The position numbers and the translations under genes are program-made. This document shows positions 45,254 through 55,077 of a stretch of DNA of 64,000 nt, in pieces (the first letter of the stretch is position 1; every line of letters begins with the position of its first letter). The notes beneath the pieces were generated by a model that worked only from the letters and a program-made list of their open reading frames with translations, ran no database searches and was not told the origin of the DNA. Source of the DNA: Archangium violaceum (GTDB taxonomy: Bacteria > Myxococcota > Myxococcia > Myxococcales > Myxococcaceae); the NCBI RefSeq assembly GCF_016859125.1, contig NZ_CP069338.1, forward strand, positions 10,109,501 through 10,173,500, in the 5' to 3' direction.

Positions 45254-46748
45254 CGGTGGAGTCCTTGTCGAGGAGGCGGTCGTAGTCGGCGAGGGAGTGG
45301 GGGCGGGTACGTGAGGCGGCGATGCGCGGGTCATCCGGCAGCACCACGCTGAGTGGTGGAGGTTGACGCTGGCGGCGAGCGCGCTGGTCCAGGAGGTGGG
45401 CCACGGCGGGGGCGCTCACCGCCCCCTTGCGCAGGGCCTCGGCGAGGGCCTCATCCAGGGCGCGTGCGCCGTGGAGCTCCAGTAACTTCAGCAATTGAGC
45501 AGTGTGGTGTGACAGCGAGAGGTCGCGCTGGGCGAGGGCCGCGAGGAAGCCCTCTGCCTGCGGGCAGGAGGCGCGCAGCAAGTCTCGGCCGCGCAGCTCG
45601 TGCGCGCGGGCCTTGGCGTCGGCGAGGGCGGCGAGGTGGCCGGGCTGCTCCAGAGTGCGGCCCTTCTCGAAGGAGCGCGGGTGGGAGGCCACCTCCTCGG
45701 AGCCGTCCAGCACGCGTACGCGTGTCTCGGAGGCCACCAGGGTGAGGGGCTTCTTCACCAGGGTGTGTGGAATGGAGTAGTCGTTGGAGTCAAAGCGCAC
45801 GTAGGGCGTCTTGCCAGAGGCGACGGGGCGCACCACGTCCGTGGGAAACGGGTGTGCGGGCAGGGGCAGCAGCCGCGGGCGTTCCTCCTCGAGGGCCGTG
45901 GCGACGGTGCGCCCGGTGACGTCGCCGGGCAAGTGGCGCGCGTGGGCCACCTCGGCCGCCCACCGCGCCGCTTGCGCGTTGAGGTCATCCACGCCGCTGA
46001 AGGTGCGCGCGGCGAAGAAGGAGTCGCGCAGGTAGCGGATGGTGCGTTCCACCTTGCCCTTCTCGTTGCCGCGGTAGGGGGCACAGGGCTTGGGGGCGAA
46101 GTGGTAGTGGCCGGCCAATTCCAGCAGGCGCGGGTGGAAGCGGATGGCGTCGCCGGCGCGCTCGAGCACCACGGACTTCAAGTTGTCGTACAGCAGCGCG
46201 CGCGGCACGCCCCCCAGCGCCTGGAAGGCCAGCACGTGGCCTTTGAGGAAGCTCTCCAGCGTCATGTCGAGGAAGAAGCGCGCGTAGAGGGCGCGGCTGT
46301 GGCCCAGCACCAGGACGAAGCAGCACAGAGGGCGGCGCGTGTTACCCACGGGCAGCGTGCCGAAGTGCCCCCAATCCACCTGGGCCTCCTCGCCCGGAAG
46401 CGTGCTGCGGCGCAGGAAGGCCTCGGCGCGAGAGGTGGGACGCACCGTGCGCACGTAACGGCGCACCTGGAGCGGGCCACCCACGTAGCCGCGCGCCTTC
46501 ACCATGTGGAAGAGGCGCATGGCGGTGAGGCGTGGGTGGGCCTCCAGGGTGGCTTGGATGAAGTCCTTGTAGGCATCCAGCAGCGTGGGCCTGACGGACT
46601 TCACCCCCGTGCCGCTGACGCGCTCGAGCGTCAGGGCGCGCCGGACGGTGTCGTGGTGCACGCCCAGCTCGGAGCAGATGGTGCCCACCTTCCAGTGCTC
46701 GGCGAAGTGCAGTCGGCGGATGCGGGCGGCGAGCTCGGGGGAAATCAT
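45234..46748 (-). CDS. istA: IS21 transposase IstA
   Basis: 504 aa, DDE transposase. An N-terminal HTH (AARIRRLHFAEHWKVGTICS, then LGVHHDTVRRAL) is followed by the catalytic core with Asp in EEAQVDWGHFGT, Asp in RALLYDNLKSVVL, and Glu in PYRGNEKGKVERTIRYL. The C-terminal beta-barrel includes VRFDSNDYSIPHTLVKKPLT, typical of IstA. Length and motifs are complete, so it is probably active. The last residues are highly acidic (KDSTDDDSAR). Confidence 0.93.
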   Translation of the reverse strand: MISPELAARIRRLHFAEHWKVGTICSELGVHHDTVRRALTLERVSGTGVKSVRPTLLDAYKDFIQATLEAHPRLTAMRLFHMVKARGYVGGPLQVRRYVRTVRPTSRAEAFLRRSTLPGEEAQVDWGHFGTLPVGNTRRPLCCFVLVLGHSRALYARFFLDMTLESFLKGHVLAFQALGGVPRALLYDNLKSVVLERAGDAIRFHPRLLELAGHYHFAPKPCAPYRGNEKGKVERTIRYLRDSFFAARTFSGVDDLNAQAARWAAEVAHARHLPGDVTGRTVATALEEERPRLLPLPAHPFPTDVVRPVASGKTPYVRFDSNDYSIPHTLVKKPLTLVASETRVRVLDGSEEVASHPRSFEKGRTLEQPGHLAALADAKARAHELRGRDLLRASCPQAEGFLAALAQRDLSLSHHTAQLLKLLELHGARALDEALAEALRKGAVSAPAVAHLLDQRARRQRQPPPLSVVLPDDPRIAASRTRPHSLADYDRLLDKDSTDDDSAR

Positions 46749-46757
46749 GGGCCCACC

Positions 46758-47216
46758 TCACGGCGGACGGGCAGCCCTGAAGCGCCGGCCCACGTGGGTG
46801 CGCGCAAGCGTGGTGTGGCGCAGGAAGGGACTCTGACGCCCGCACGAGGTGCAGGCGGGGATGGATGGTGGCGGTGCATACGGCAGTGGCCTCGCTGCGC
46901 TCGGCTCCGCGGCCACCTGCGTGGCGGCCGGGGCTGGCGCGACAGGCACACTGGCTGTCGGCGCCACGGCGGCGGGAGACTGATGCGTCACTTTCTCTCG
47001 CCGCCGCTCCCGCCAGGCCGCCTGCCGCGCGGCATGCGCGTGCCGTCCGTCCCGGGTGCGCTGGTAGCGCGCACCAGCAGCGCGCATTGACTCCGCTCGC
47101 GCCCTTCGACTGCACGGCGGCCCGCAGTAGCGCTGGCCACGGTCGCACGCGGAGCAGAGGAAGAACACCTGCCGACACTCGGGCCGGCCGCACACCACGA
47201 AGCGCAGCGCCTCCAA
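46758..47216 (-). CDS. Cys- and Arg-rich passenger protein of the IS21 element
   Basis: 152 aa. The N-terminal part holds a zinc-finger-like array (VVCGRPECRQVFFLCSAC, RGQRYCGPPCSRRARAE), followed by a basic helical segment (RYQRTRDGRHAHAARQAAWR). A Pro/Ala linker leads to another CxxC (IPACTSCGRQSPF). It lies upstream of istA, on the same strand and inside the element's ends, so it travels with the IS. The function is unknown; DNA or RNA binding is plausible. Classical IS21 elements have only istA and istB. Confidence 0.6.
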   Translation of the reverse strand: MEALRFVVCGRPECRQVFFLCSACDRGQRYCGPPCSRRARAESMRAAGARYQRTRDGRHAHAARQAAWRERRREKVTHQSPAAVAPTASVPVAPAPAATQVAAEPSAARPLPYAPPPSIPACTSCGRQSPFLRHTTLARTHVGRRFRAARPP

Positions 47217-47506
47217 CGGGGGCTCCTCGCACGCGCCTGCTTCTGGCGCCGCGCCCCGGAGTGCGCTACCTCTTGCTCATCGGCCCGCCCGACTCGCACA
47301 CCAGGGCGCGCCTCCAGGACGGCCCTCCAGTTGCCTCTGGTGGGCCTTCCGTCTTTCTGGGCGCGCGCGGTCGTGGACTTCACCGACGCACTCACCCCCC
47401 CTCAACTTCTCGGCTGAACCCATCGCTGGGAGTAGTCTTGAAGTCAGGCAACCCCCGGCGACACATGACCAGGAACCCGCGCTTCCTGGTGACCATCAAC
47501 AGCTGG

Positions 47507-48828
47507 GGCTCAACTCGAGCAACTCCTCCAAGCCACCCTCCTCGGATGCACCCGGCACCCGGCGCCAGCGCAAGAGGCCCACGGGCCGGCGTCCCGGGGG
47601 CCAGCCTGGACACAAGAAGCATGAGCGCGCGCTGCTGCCGCCCGAGCAGGTGCAGCACGTCGTGGAGTTGGTGCCCCAGGAGTGCAGGGGTTGCAAGCGA
47701 CGGCTGCGGGGGCAGGACAGCGCGCCCCGGCGGCATCAGGTGGTGGAGGTGCCGCCCCTGTCGGCCATTGTCACCGAGTACCGCTGCCATGCACTGCAGT
47801 GCCCTGACTGCGGGGTAGTGACTCGAGGGGAGGTGCCCGCGCATGCGCGCAGCGTCTTCGGCGACCGGCTCGCGGCGCTCGCCTCGTTGCTGGTGGGGAA
47901 GTACCGCCTGTCCAAAAGACTGGTGAAGGACGCCTTGTCGGACATGCTGGGTGTGGAGTTGTCGGTGGGCAGCGTCAGCAACCTGGAGGGTGAAATCTCG
48001 CAGGCGCTCGCGCCAGCGACGGCCGAAGCCCTTGCCTCCGTACGCGCCTCGGAGGCGGTCAACGCCGACGAGACGGGATTCACGCAGGGACGAGAGGGTG
48101 GCCGGGCCGCTCGCGCCTGGCTGTGGGTGGTGGCCACGGCGCTGGTGGTGGTGTTCCACATCGCCACAAGCCGCGGCGGCAAGGTGGCCCGCCAGTTGCT
48201 CGGCGCGGACTTCTCTGGCTTCCTCTCCACTGACAGGTGGAGCGCCTACGAGTGGGTGGACGCGGGGCTGCGGCAGCTGTGCCAGGCTCACCTCACACGC
48301 GACTTCCAGGGCTTCATCGACAGGGGAGGAAGGGGCGGGAAGATAGGCCGAGAGCTCATGCGCGAGCGCAACCGCTTCTTCAAGTGGTACCACCGCGTGC
48401 GCGACGGCACCCTGGCACGCGAGGATTTCGAAAAGCGCATGCGCGGTGTGGAACGCAGAGTCGGCCAACTGCTGCGCAAGGCAGCGCGGCGGGCGGAGAA
48501 GAAGACGGCCGGCATGGCCCGGGAAATCCTGAAGTGGGAGAAGTGCCTCTGGACGTTTGTCGATGTGCCTGGCCTGGAGCCCACCAACAACTTCGGCGAG
48601 CGCTGCATCCGGCACGCCGTCATGTACAGGAAGACGTCCTTCGGCACGCGGAGTGAGGAGGGCAGCCGTTTCGTGGAGCGCATCTTCACCGCCACCACCA
48701 CCCTCAAGCTGCAGGGCCGTGACGTGCTCTCATTCCTGACCGATACCCTCGCCGCACACCGCCGCGGCCTGCGCGGGCCTTCTCTCCTCCCCTCCGCCCC
48801 CGTACCTCAGCTCGCTCTCACCGCCTGA
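47507..48828 (+). pseudogene. tnpC: IS66 transposase, main C-terminal part
   Basis: About 440 codons resuming directly after the IS21. It begins GLNSSNSSKPPSSD, then RRPGGQPGHKKHERALLPPE, a zinc-binding segment (CRGCKRRLRG...CPDCG), the DDE core (VNADETGFTQGRE; LSTDRWSAYEWVDAGLRQLC; Glu in PTNNFGERCIRHAVMYRKTS), and the IS66 C-terminal FVERIFTATTTLKLQGRDVL. Joined to the N-terminal piece it would be about 493 aa, the normal TnpC length. It is inactive only because of the IS21 insertion. Confidence 0.9.
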
Positions 48829-48873
48829 GTTGGGTCGGGTGGCCCCGGGAGTTGCCGTCCCGGGGCTCCCACA

Positions 48874-48906
48874 GATCCGGACGTGCGGAACTACCGCATC
48901 CGGCTC
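48874..48906 (-). ncRNA. group II intron domain V
   Basis: On the minus strand this reads GAGCCGGATGCGGTAGTTCC then GCACGTCCGGATC: a 33-34 nt hairpin with the conserved GAGCCG...GCACG...CGG pattern of domain V, the catalytic heart of the ribozyme. A GC-rich hairpin (CCCCGGGA/TCCCGGGG) that fits domain VI follows at 48838-48872. Confidence 0.85.
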
Positions 48907-48912
48907 CTCGGT

Positions 48913-50250
<1,338 letters not shown>

Positions 50251-50844
50251 CTTTCCCTCCTACGGCTCCATGTTCCGGCGCCCCCTTCCCTCCACAGGGT
50301 CCGGACGGGTCCGTTCCCCTGCTTCCTCGGTACTACGAGGCGCTCCGACTCCCTGACGACCCTTCCGCCCGGCTTCGTTCTCCTTCGCCGCGGCGGTACC
50401 ACCGCCACCCGTCTTTCGCTCCCGTGGGTCTCGGGCGCCCACCTCCCACGGGCCAGGGTTGTTGACCGGCTTCCCCAACCGGCTTCCGACGTGGAGTCGT
50501 CAGGGCCTCCCAGGTTCCTGGGGGACCCTCTGTACACGTGCCCCGCTCTTCGACCCCGGCGAGACCGAGGGGCCAGACCTTCGCGGCCTCACGGTGCTGC
50601 CTTCCGCTCGTTCAACGGCGTCGGCTCTCGCACGAGTGTAACTTTCGAGGCTCAATCACGCGGCCCGCGCACTCGCTGTCTACGCTTCGCAGTTCGGGTT
50701 TCCCCGATACCACGCAAGACTCGCTTCCGGCTGGTGGCCTCCTTTACCGGACAGGGGTTGAACCTGCTGGGTCCCTCGTGAGGTTTCCACTCCGCTTGTC
50801 GCTACTGCATCGTTTCCTCCTCACCCAGGCTTCGCCTGGCGCAC
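50251..50844 (-). ncRNA. group II intron 5' ribozyme region (domains I-IV part)
   Basis: About 590 bases without a real gene upstream of the reverse transcriptase. It starts with GTGCG, includes the EBS1 element (50609-50614, minus strand TGAACG), and is rich in short GC stems, as expected for domains I-III. Other reading frames here are artefacts of RNA structure. Confidence 0.75.
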
Positions 50845-50855
50845 TGAACGGTTAC

Positions 50856-50940
50856 CGGCGGCGAAGGTGCTTCAGAGCGGCCACAACACGCTGGGCCGGA
50901 AGCTCAATGAGTGCGGCATCGTCGACAAGGATCGACTGTT
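50856..50940 (+). pseudogene. truncated 3' end of a second sigma-54 regulator
   Basis: Reads VLQSGHNTLGRKLNECGIVD in frame, a paralogue of the HTH end at 33261-33340 ([20 protein letters not shown]). Everything 5' of it has been replaced by the right end of the IS66, which abuts it without a gap. No proper stop follows at the equivalent position, so it has decayed. Confidence 0.75.
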
Positions 50941-50989
50941 GACCACCGAACCGAGCTCCTGTCCTCTTCCTGGCACGCCCCAACCTTCA

Positions 50990-51038
50990 GACAACACGGC
51001 TATGCTGCGAACACCTCTGCATTCAACGAAGGGGGACA
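50990..51038 (+). promoter_or_regulatory. conserved upstream block, right copy
   Basis: GACAACACGGCTATGCTGCG and the following bases match 33394-33440 almost perfectly and end just before the ATG of the EcsC-like gene; GGGGGACAG provides a Shine-Dalgarno-like site. Probably the promoter and leader of that gene. Confidence 0.45.
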
Positions 51039-51041
51039 GAC

Positions 51042-51740
51042 ATGGCGGATGAAGAGAAGGATGAAGGCTCGACGCTCCTGAAGTTCATCGAAAAGTGGGC
51101 AATTACCCCAGAAGACGCCAAAGAGATCTCTCGGAAGTACAGGCAACAGTCCGAGTCCAAATACCCAAATGACTCCGCAGCCAAGCATCAGGAGCGGGTA
51201 TCCGACAAGATCATCGCCCGGTATGCGAAGCTCTCTGCGATGTCTGGAGGGGCAACGGCCCTTACTGGCATCATCCCAGGATTGGGAACAGCACTTGCCG
51301 CATTGGGCGGTGGGCTCGCCGACACAGCGATTTGCATGAAGCTGCAAGTCGACATGACCTGCTGCCTTGCCGAAGCATTCGGCTATGATCTCAACCGGCA
51401 AGACGCTCGTGAACTCACCTTCCTCATCGCGGCCGGAGGTGCATTGGAAAAGGCGGGCGAAGAACTGGGAGTGAAAATCGCCTCAAAAGCGGGTGTTCGC
51501 CTCTTACGCCAATATCTCAAGGGGGCAGCACTTCAGGCCGTCAAGGCATTCTTCAGGCGCATAGGGATTGTTTTCACACGAAAGGCACTGGAAAGGGCCT
51601 TGCCATTCGGCGTTGGGGTCTTCATTGGCAGCAGCGCCAACTACGCCCTTACGAAGTACGTGGGAGCACAAGCCAAGGAGTGGTTCATCATCGACCGTGA
51701 AATGCCGGAAGCGGGACCCGACGAAGCCGAAGCAGCCTGA
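51042..51740 (+). CDS. EcsC-family protein
   Basis: 232 aa. An acidic N-terminus (MADEEKDEGSTLLKFIEKWA), a helical region, and the EcsC-like Gly-rich core SAMSGGATALTGIIPGLGTA, LAALGGGLADTAICMKLQVD, which is hydrophobic and probably membrane-associated. Then QDARELTFLIAAGGALEKAG, and a second hydrophobic stretch near 185-205 (LPFGVGVFIGSSANYALTKY). EcsC proteins are of unknown function. GC is lower than in the flanking housekeeping genes. A related start lies on the left side of the island at 33444, indicating that this gene, or a homologue of it, once stood behind both copies of the sigma-54 gene. Confidence 0.7.
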   Translation: MADEEKDEGSTLLKFIEKWAITPEDAKEISRKYRQQSESKYPNDSAAKHQERVSDKIIARYAKLSAMSGGATALTGIIPGLGTALAALGGGLADTAICMKLQVDMTCCLAEAFGYDLNRQDARELTFLIAAGGALEKAGEELGVKIASKAGVRLLRQYLKGAALQAVKAFFRRIGIVFTRKALERALPFGVGVFIGSSANYALTKYVGAQAKEWFIIDREMPEAGPDEAEAA

Positions 51741-51769
51741 ATCAGCAGCGCCCCGGCGATGATTTCCCC

Positions 51770-52165
51770 ATGAGCGGAAAGTCCAGCAGATCTCCCGTGC
51801 GGAGAAGCCCCCGCCGGAGCAGCGCGGTGACCCTCGACACGGTGCGCGAGCTCGCGCTGGCGCTGCCCGGCGTGGAGGAAGGGTTCTCGTATGGGACGCC
51901 CGCGTTCCGGGTCGGCAAGAAGCTCCTGGCCCGCATGCACGAGGACGGTGAGACGCTCGTCCTCAAGGTGGACCTCCTCGTGCGCGACTCCCTCCTGGTG
52001 GCCGACCCGGACACCTTCTTCATCACGGAGCACTACCAGGACCATCCGTACATGCTCGTGCGGCTCGCGACCGTCCAGCGCGAGCCGCTGAGAGGTCTGC
52101 TCGAAACGGCCTGGCGGAGCCTCGCCCCGAAGCGGCTCCTCGCCTCCAGGAAGGAAGGGGCCTGA
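51770..52165 (+). CDS. MmcQ/YjbR family protein
   Basis: 131 aa. A basic Ser/Arg-rich N-terminal extension (about 20 residues) precedes the MmcQ/YjbR core: VRELALALPGVEEGFSYGTP, AFRVGKKLLARMHEDGETLV, and the C-terminal PYMLVRLATVQREPLRGLLE and AWRSLAPKRL. The fold resembles a double-wing DNA-binding domain, but the cellular role is not established. It is a stand-alone gene convergent with the M28 peptidase gene. Confidence 0.85.
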   Translation: MSGKSSRSPVRRSPRRSSAVTLDTVRELALALPGVEEGFSYGTPAFRVGKKLLARMHEDGETLVLKVDLLVRDSLLVADPDTFFITEHYQDHPYMLVRLATVQREPLRGLLETAWRSLAPKRLLASRKEGA

Positions 52166-52198
52166 ACGAGGGCCCCTCCCCTCGAGGTCAACGCCGGC

Positions 52199-53455
52199 TC
52201 ACCGGCCGGTGTCGGCGTCCGCGGGCTGCAGGCTGGTGGCCGTACCCTTGGCCAGCTCGGCCACATAGGCCGCGGCGAGCTTCGCGAACTTGACCGAGTT
52301 CTGCGCGCTCCCGGCCGACTGCGTCAGGGTGTCGTTCGAGGTGTGGATGTACGGGTTGTCCTGGCCCATCAGCGCCTCGAAGGGGATGGAGGCCGGATAG
52401 CCCTGGTTGTGCCAGGAGGCGTGGTCCGAGCACCCATAGCCGCAGCGCGTGGTGGTCGAGGTCACTCCCGGCAGGTACTGCTTGATGAGGTTCGTGAGGA
52501 AGGTGTTCTGGGCGGCGTTGGTGTAATCGGACACCAGGACGATGTCGTAGCTGGAGCCCCGGTAGTTGGTCATGTCCAGCTGCAGCACGCCCACCACGTT
52601 GATGCCGCTGCTCTTGTGCTGGGCGGCGATCGCCCCCGAGCCCCTGAGCCCGATCTCCTCGGCGGCGTAGGCCATGAACTTCACCGTCCTCGCCGGCTTG
52701 TAGCCCTTGGCCATGGCCACGCGGATGACCTCGGTGAGCGAGGCCACGCCCGAGGCGTCATCGTCCGCGCCGGGCGCGCTGTAGGAGGAGCCGCTGCCGT
52801 TGATGGAGTCCAGGTGTCCGCCGAGCACCACCACCTCGTTGGGCAGCGTGGTGCCCTTGATGGTGAGGATGACGGACGGCTGCGGGGTGACGGTGCTGGA
52901 GTGCGTGAAGAGCGACACCGTGACGTCGCTGCGCCCGCCAGCGAGCGTCGTCCACTGGGTCTTCAGCCAGTTGGCCGCGTCGATGCCCGACTGCAGGTTG
53001 TGGCGGCGCGAGGTCCACTTCGTGGACAGCGAGGTGATGGTGCTCCGGATGTACGACTCCTGAACTCCGGACAGCAGCGCGTTCGCCGTCGTGGCGTTGT
53101 CGAGGGTGTAGCTGATCCGGGGCTGGGCGGCCTGCACGGTGTTGTGGGTCTCCACCGCCGTCAGCGCCTGCTCCTCGGTTTCATGGGCGATGAAGCCCGC
53201 GCACCGGTTGAGCTTGGAGTGCATCACCTCGGCCAGCTGATCCAGCTGGGACTCGCGCACGCGCAACATCGCCACGCCGTCCTTCTCGCGCACCGGAGCG
53301 GCCAGCTCCTGTCCCCGCCCCCGGAACGAGGCACGCACCGGCTCCAGCGCGTCCGTGCCGATGGTGATCCACACCTCCTTGTCCTGTGTTCCCGCGAACG
53401 CGGGCGTGGCGCACGCCAACCACAACGCAACTGCGGCGAACTTCGTCGTTCCCAT
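52199..53455 (-). CDS. secreted M28 family zinc aminopeptidase
   Basis: 418 aa. A signal peptide ends near ACATPAFAG. A propeptide of about 130 residues is followed by the M28 domain with its zinc ligands: VVLGGHLDSINGSG (His), PGADDDASGVASLTE (bridging Asp), MAYAAEEIGLRGSGA (catalytic and ligand Glu), LQLDMTNYRG (Asp) and NPYIHTSNDT (His). This matches bacterial leucyl aminopeptidases of Vibrio/Aeromonas type. It probably digests peptides outside the cell, as expected for a predatory bacterium. The ATG at 53455 is chosen at the signal peptide. Confidence 0.92.
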   Translation of the reverse strand: MGTTKFAAVALWLACATPAFAGTQDKEVWITIGTDALEPVRASFRGRGQELAAPVREKDGVAMLRVRESQLDQLAEVMHSKLNRCAGFIAHETEEQALTAVETHNTVQAAQPRISYTLDNATTANALLSGVQESYIRSTITSLSTKWTSRRHNLQSGIDAANWLKTQWTTLAGGRSDVTVSLFTHSSTVTPQPSVILTIKGTTLPNEVVVLGGHLDSINGSGSSYSAPGADDDASGVASLTEVIRVAMAKGYKPARTVKFMAYAAEEIGLRGSGAIAAQHKSSGINVVGVLQLDMTNYRGSSYDIVLVSDYTNAAQNTFLTNLIKQYLPGVTSTTTRCGYGCSDHASWHNQGYPASIPFEALMGQDNPYIHTSNDTLTQSAGSAQNSVKFAKLAAAYVAELAKGTATSLQPADADTGR

Positions 53456-53620
53456 ACAGTGCTCCTCGGCGGTGGGTACTTCCTCGAGTGGATTCCCACG
53501 GGACGGACATTCCCCGTCTCGCTGGGAATGCGGCTTATCCCCCACTCGAAGAAGCAATTCCACTTTCCGTATGCATGAGAATGACTTGGGGTGTGGCCTT
53601 TCGAACAACTCGCAGGTGGC

Positions 53621-54997
53621 TCAGCGCAGCTTGCGCCGCAGGTGGTTGAGCAGATCGATGCGGGTGATGAGACCGATGAACTCCTCCCCCGCCATGACGA
53701 TGGGCACGAAGCCCTTGTCGAGCAGCGTGAGCAGCTCGGGCAACGGGGTGCGCACATCCACGGTCTGGAGCCGCGTGGACATGAAGTCGCGCACCGGCAG
53801 GCGCAGGCGCGTCTCGTCGTTGATGGCCGCGAGCAGCAGGTCCGACTCGTCGATCATCCCCACCACCTTGTTGCCCTCGAGCACCGGGAGCTGGGAGACG
53901 TCGTAGAGCTTCATCCGCGCGTAGGCGACGAGCAGCGCGTCCGTGGGCGACAGCGTCACGACCGCCCGGTCCGCGTAGCGGCGGGTGATGACGTCGCGCA
54001 GGTCTCCATGGGCCTGGCGCGGCAGGAAGCCCTGATCCGCCATCCAGAACTCGTTGAACATCTTCGACAGGTACTTGTTGCCGCTGTCGCACACGAGTGT
54101 GCACACGCGCCTGGGCGTGGTCTGCTCGCGGCAGTAGCGCAGCGCCGCCGCCAGGAGCGTCCCCGTGGACGAGCCCCCGAGGATCCCCGCCTTCTTGAGC
54201 AGCATGCGCGCCGTCTCGAGGCTCTCCGCATCGGGAATCGAGTAGGCCTTCTTCACCCGGGAGAGGTCCGCGTTGGGCGGCAGGAAGTCCTCGCCGATGC
54301 CCTCGACGACCCAGGAGCCCGCCTTGCCCATCGTGCCCGTCTTCACGTAGTCCGCGAGCACCGAGCCCGCGGGGTCCGCGAGCACCATCTCGCACCCGGG
54401 AATGGCATTGGCGAAGTAGCGCGACAGCCCCGCGAGCGTTCCTCCCGAGCCGACGCCGCACACCATCGCGTCCAGCCGGTGGTCGAGCTGGGCGGCGATC
54501 TCCGGGCCCGTGGTGGTCTCGTGCGCGAGCGGGTTCGCCGGGTTGGCGAACTGGTTGACGTAGAAGGCCCCCAGCTCACGGGCGATGCGCTCGGCCATGT
54601 CCTGGTAGTAGTCCGGGTGGCCCTTCTCCACGTCCGAGCGCGTCATCACCACCTCGGCGCCGAGCGCCTTGAGGTGCAGGACCTTCTCCTGGCTCATCTT
54701 GTCCGGGATGACGAGCGTGAGCCGGTAGCCCTTCTGCGCCGCGACGAGCGCCAGGCCCAGGCCCGTGTTGCCCGCCGTCGCCTCCACGAGGTGCATCTGG
54801 TGCGGTCCGAGCTGGCCCGACTGCTCCGCCGCCGTGATCATCGACAGGCCGATGCGATCCTTGATGGAGCCGCCCGGGTTGTGGTTCTCGAGCTTGAGGA
54901 ACAGCTCGCACGGGCCGGTGTCGAGCTGGGTCACCTTCACCATGGGGGTGTTGCCGATGAGGCCAAGGAGATCGACGGGGAGTGGAGCGGTGCGCAT
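53621..54997 (-). CDS. PLP-dependent cystathionine beta-synthase/cysteine synthase with CBS pair
   Basis: 458 aa. A fold-type II PLP domain (about 1-320): NTPMVKVTQL, the PLP lysine in NHNPGGSIKDRIGLSMITAA, the substrate loop VEATAGNTGLGLALVAAQKG and the phosphate-binding GVGSGGTLAGLSR. A C-terminal pair of CBS domains (about 330-458: DVITRRYADRAVVTLSPTDA, QLPVLEGNKVVGMIDESDLL, and VRDFMSTRLQTVDVRTPLPE) allows regulation by adenosyl ligands. It condenses serine or O-acetylserine with homocysteine or sulfide in transsulfuration or cysteine synthesis. Single gene. Confidence 0.92.
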   Translation of the reverse strand: MRTAPLPVDLLGLIGNTPMVKVTQLDTGPCELFLKLENHNPGGSIKDRIGLSMITAAEQSGQLGPHQMHLVEATAGNTGLGLALVAAQKGYRLTLVIPDKMSQEKVLHLKALGAEVVMTRSDVEKGHPDYYQDMAERIARELGAFYVNQFANPANPLAHETTTGPEIAAQLDHRLDAMVCGVGSGGTLAGLSRYFANAIPGCEMVLADPAGSVLADYVKTGTMGKAGSWVVEGIGEDFLPPNADLSRVKKAYSIPDAESLETARMLLKKAGILGGSSTGTLLAAALRYCREQTTPRRVCTLVCDSGNKYLSKMFNEFWMADQGFLPRQAHGDLRDVITRRYADRAVVTLSPTDALLVAYARMKLYDVSQLPVLEGNKVVGMIDESDLLLAAINDETRLRLPVRDFMSTRLQTVDVRTPLPELLTLLDKGFVPIVMAGEEFIGLITRIDLLNHLRRKLR

Positions 54998-55077
54998 GGC
55001 CACGCACGGTACACGATCCGAACCCGGGACCCCGATACCCTCACCCCGTCCCTCTCCCAGGGGGCGAGGGGGAGTGT

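Larger units (their letters stand above)
44400..47501 (-). mobile_element. IS21-family element inside the IS66 transposase
   Basis: 3,102 bp. Inverted termini: TGTTGGCGTTCACGAGGAAG at the left, and TGTTGATGGTCACCAGGAAG as the reverse complement of the right end, both continuing CGCGG. It carries istB, istA and a small Cys-rich passenger gene, all on the minus strand. The TG...CA ends and the istA/istB pair are hallmarks of IS21. Both genes look intact. Confidence 0.9.
44395..47506. repeat. 5-bp target-site duplication GCTGG flanking the IS21 element
   Basis: GCTGG at 44395-44399 and again at 47502-47506, immediately outside the TG...CA termini of the IS21. Removing one copy together with the element restores the IS66 transposase reading frame exactly, which proves the insertion order. 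Confidence 0.9.
50856..51070. repeat. island direct repeat, right copy
   Basis: Homologous to 33261-33475. It runs from the truncated sigma-54 HTH through the intergenic region into the first codons of the EcsC-like gene (MADEEKDEG against MEDEEKEEKDEG at the left copy). It begins at the first base after the IS66 terminus. Confidence 0.75.

Noticed and set aside
45600-47090. A 496-codon plus-strand frame across the IS21
   Set aside because: Antisense to istA, Gly/Val/His-rich, no recognisable motif; the minus-strand gene has full DDE motifs.
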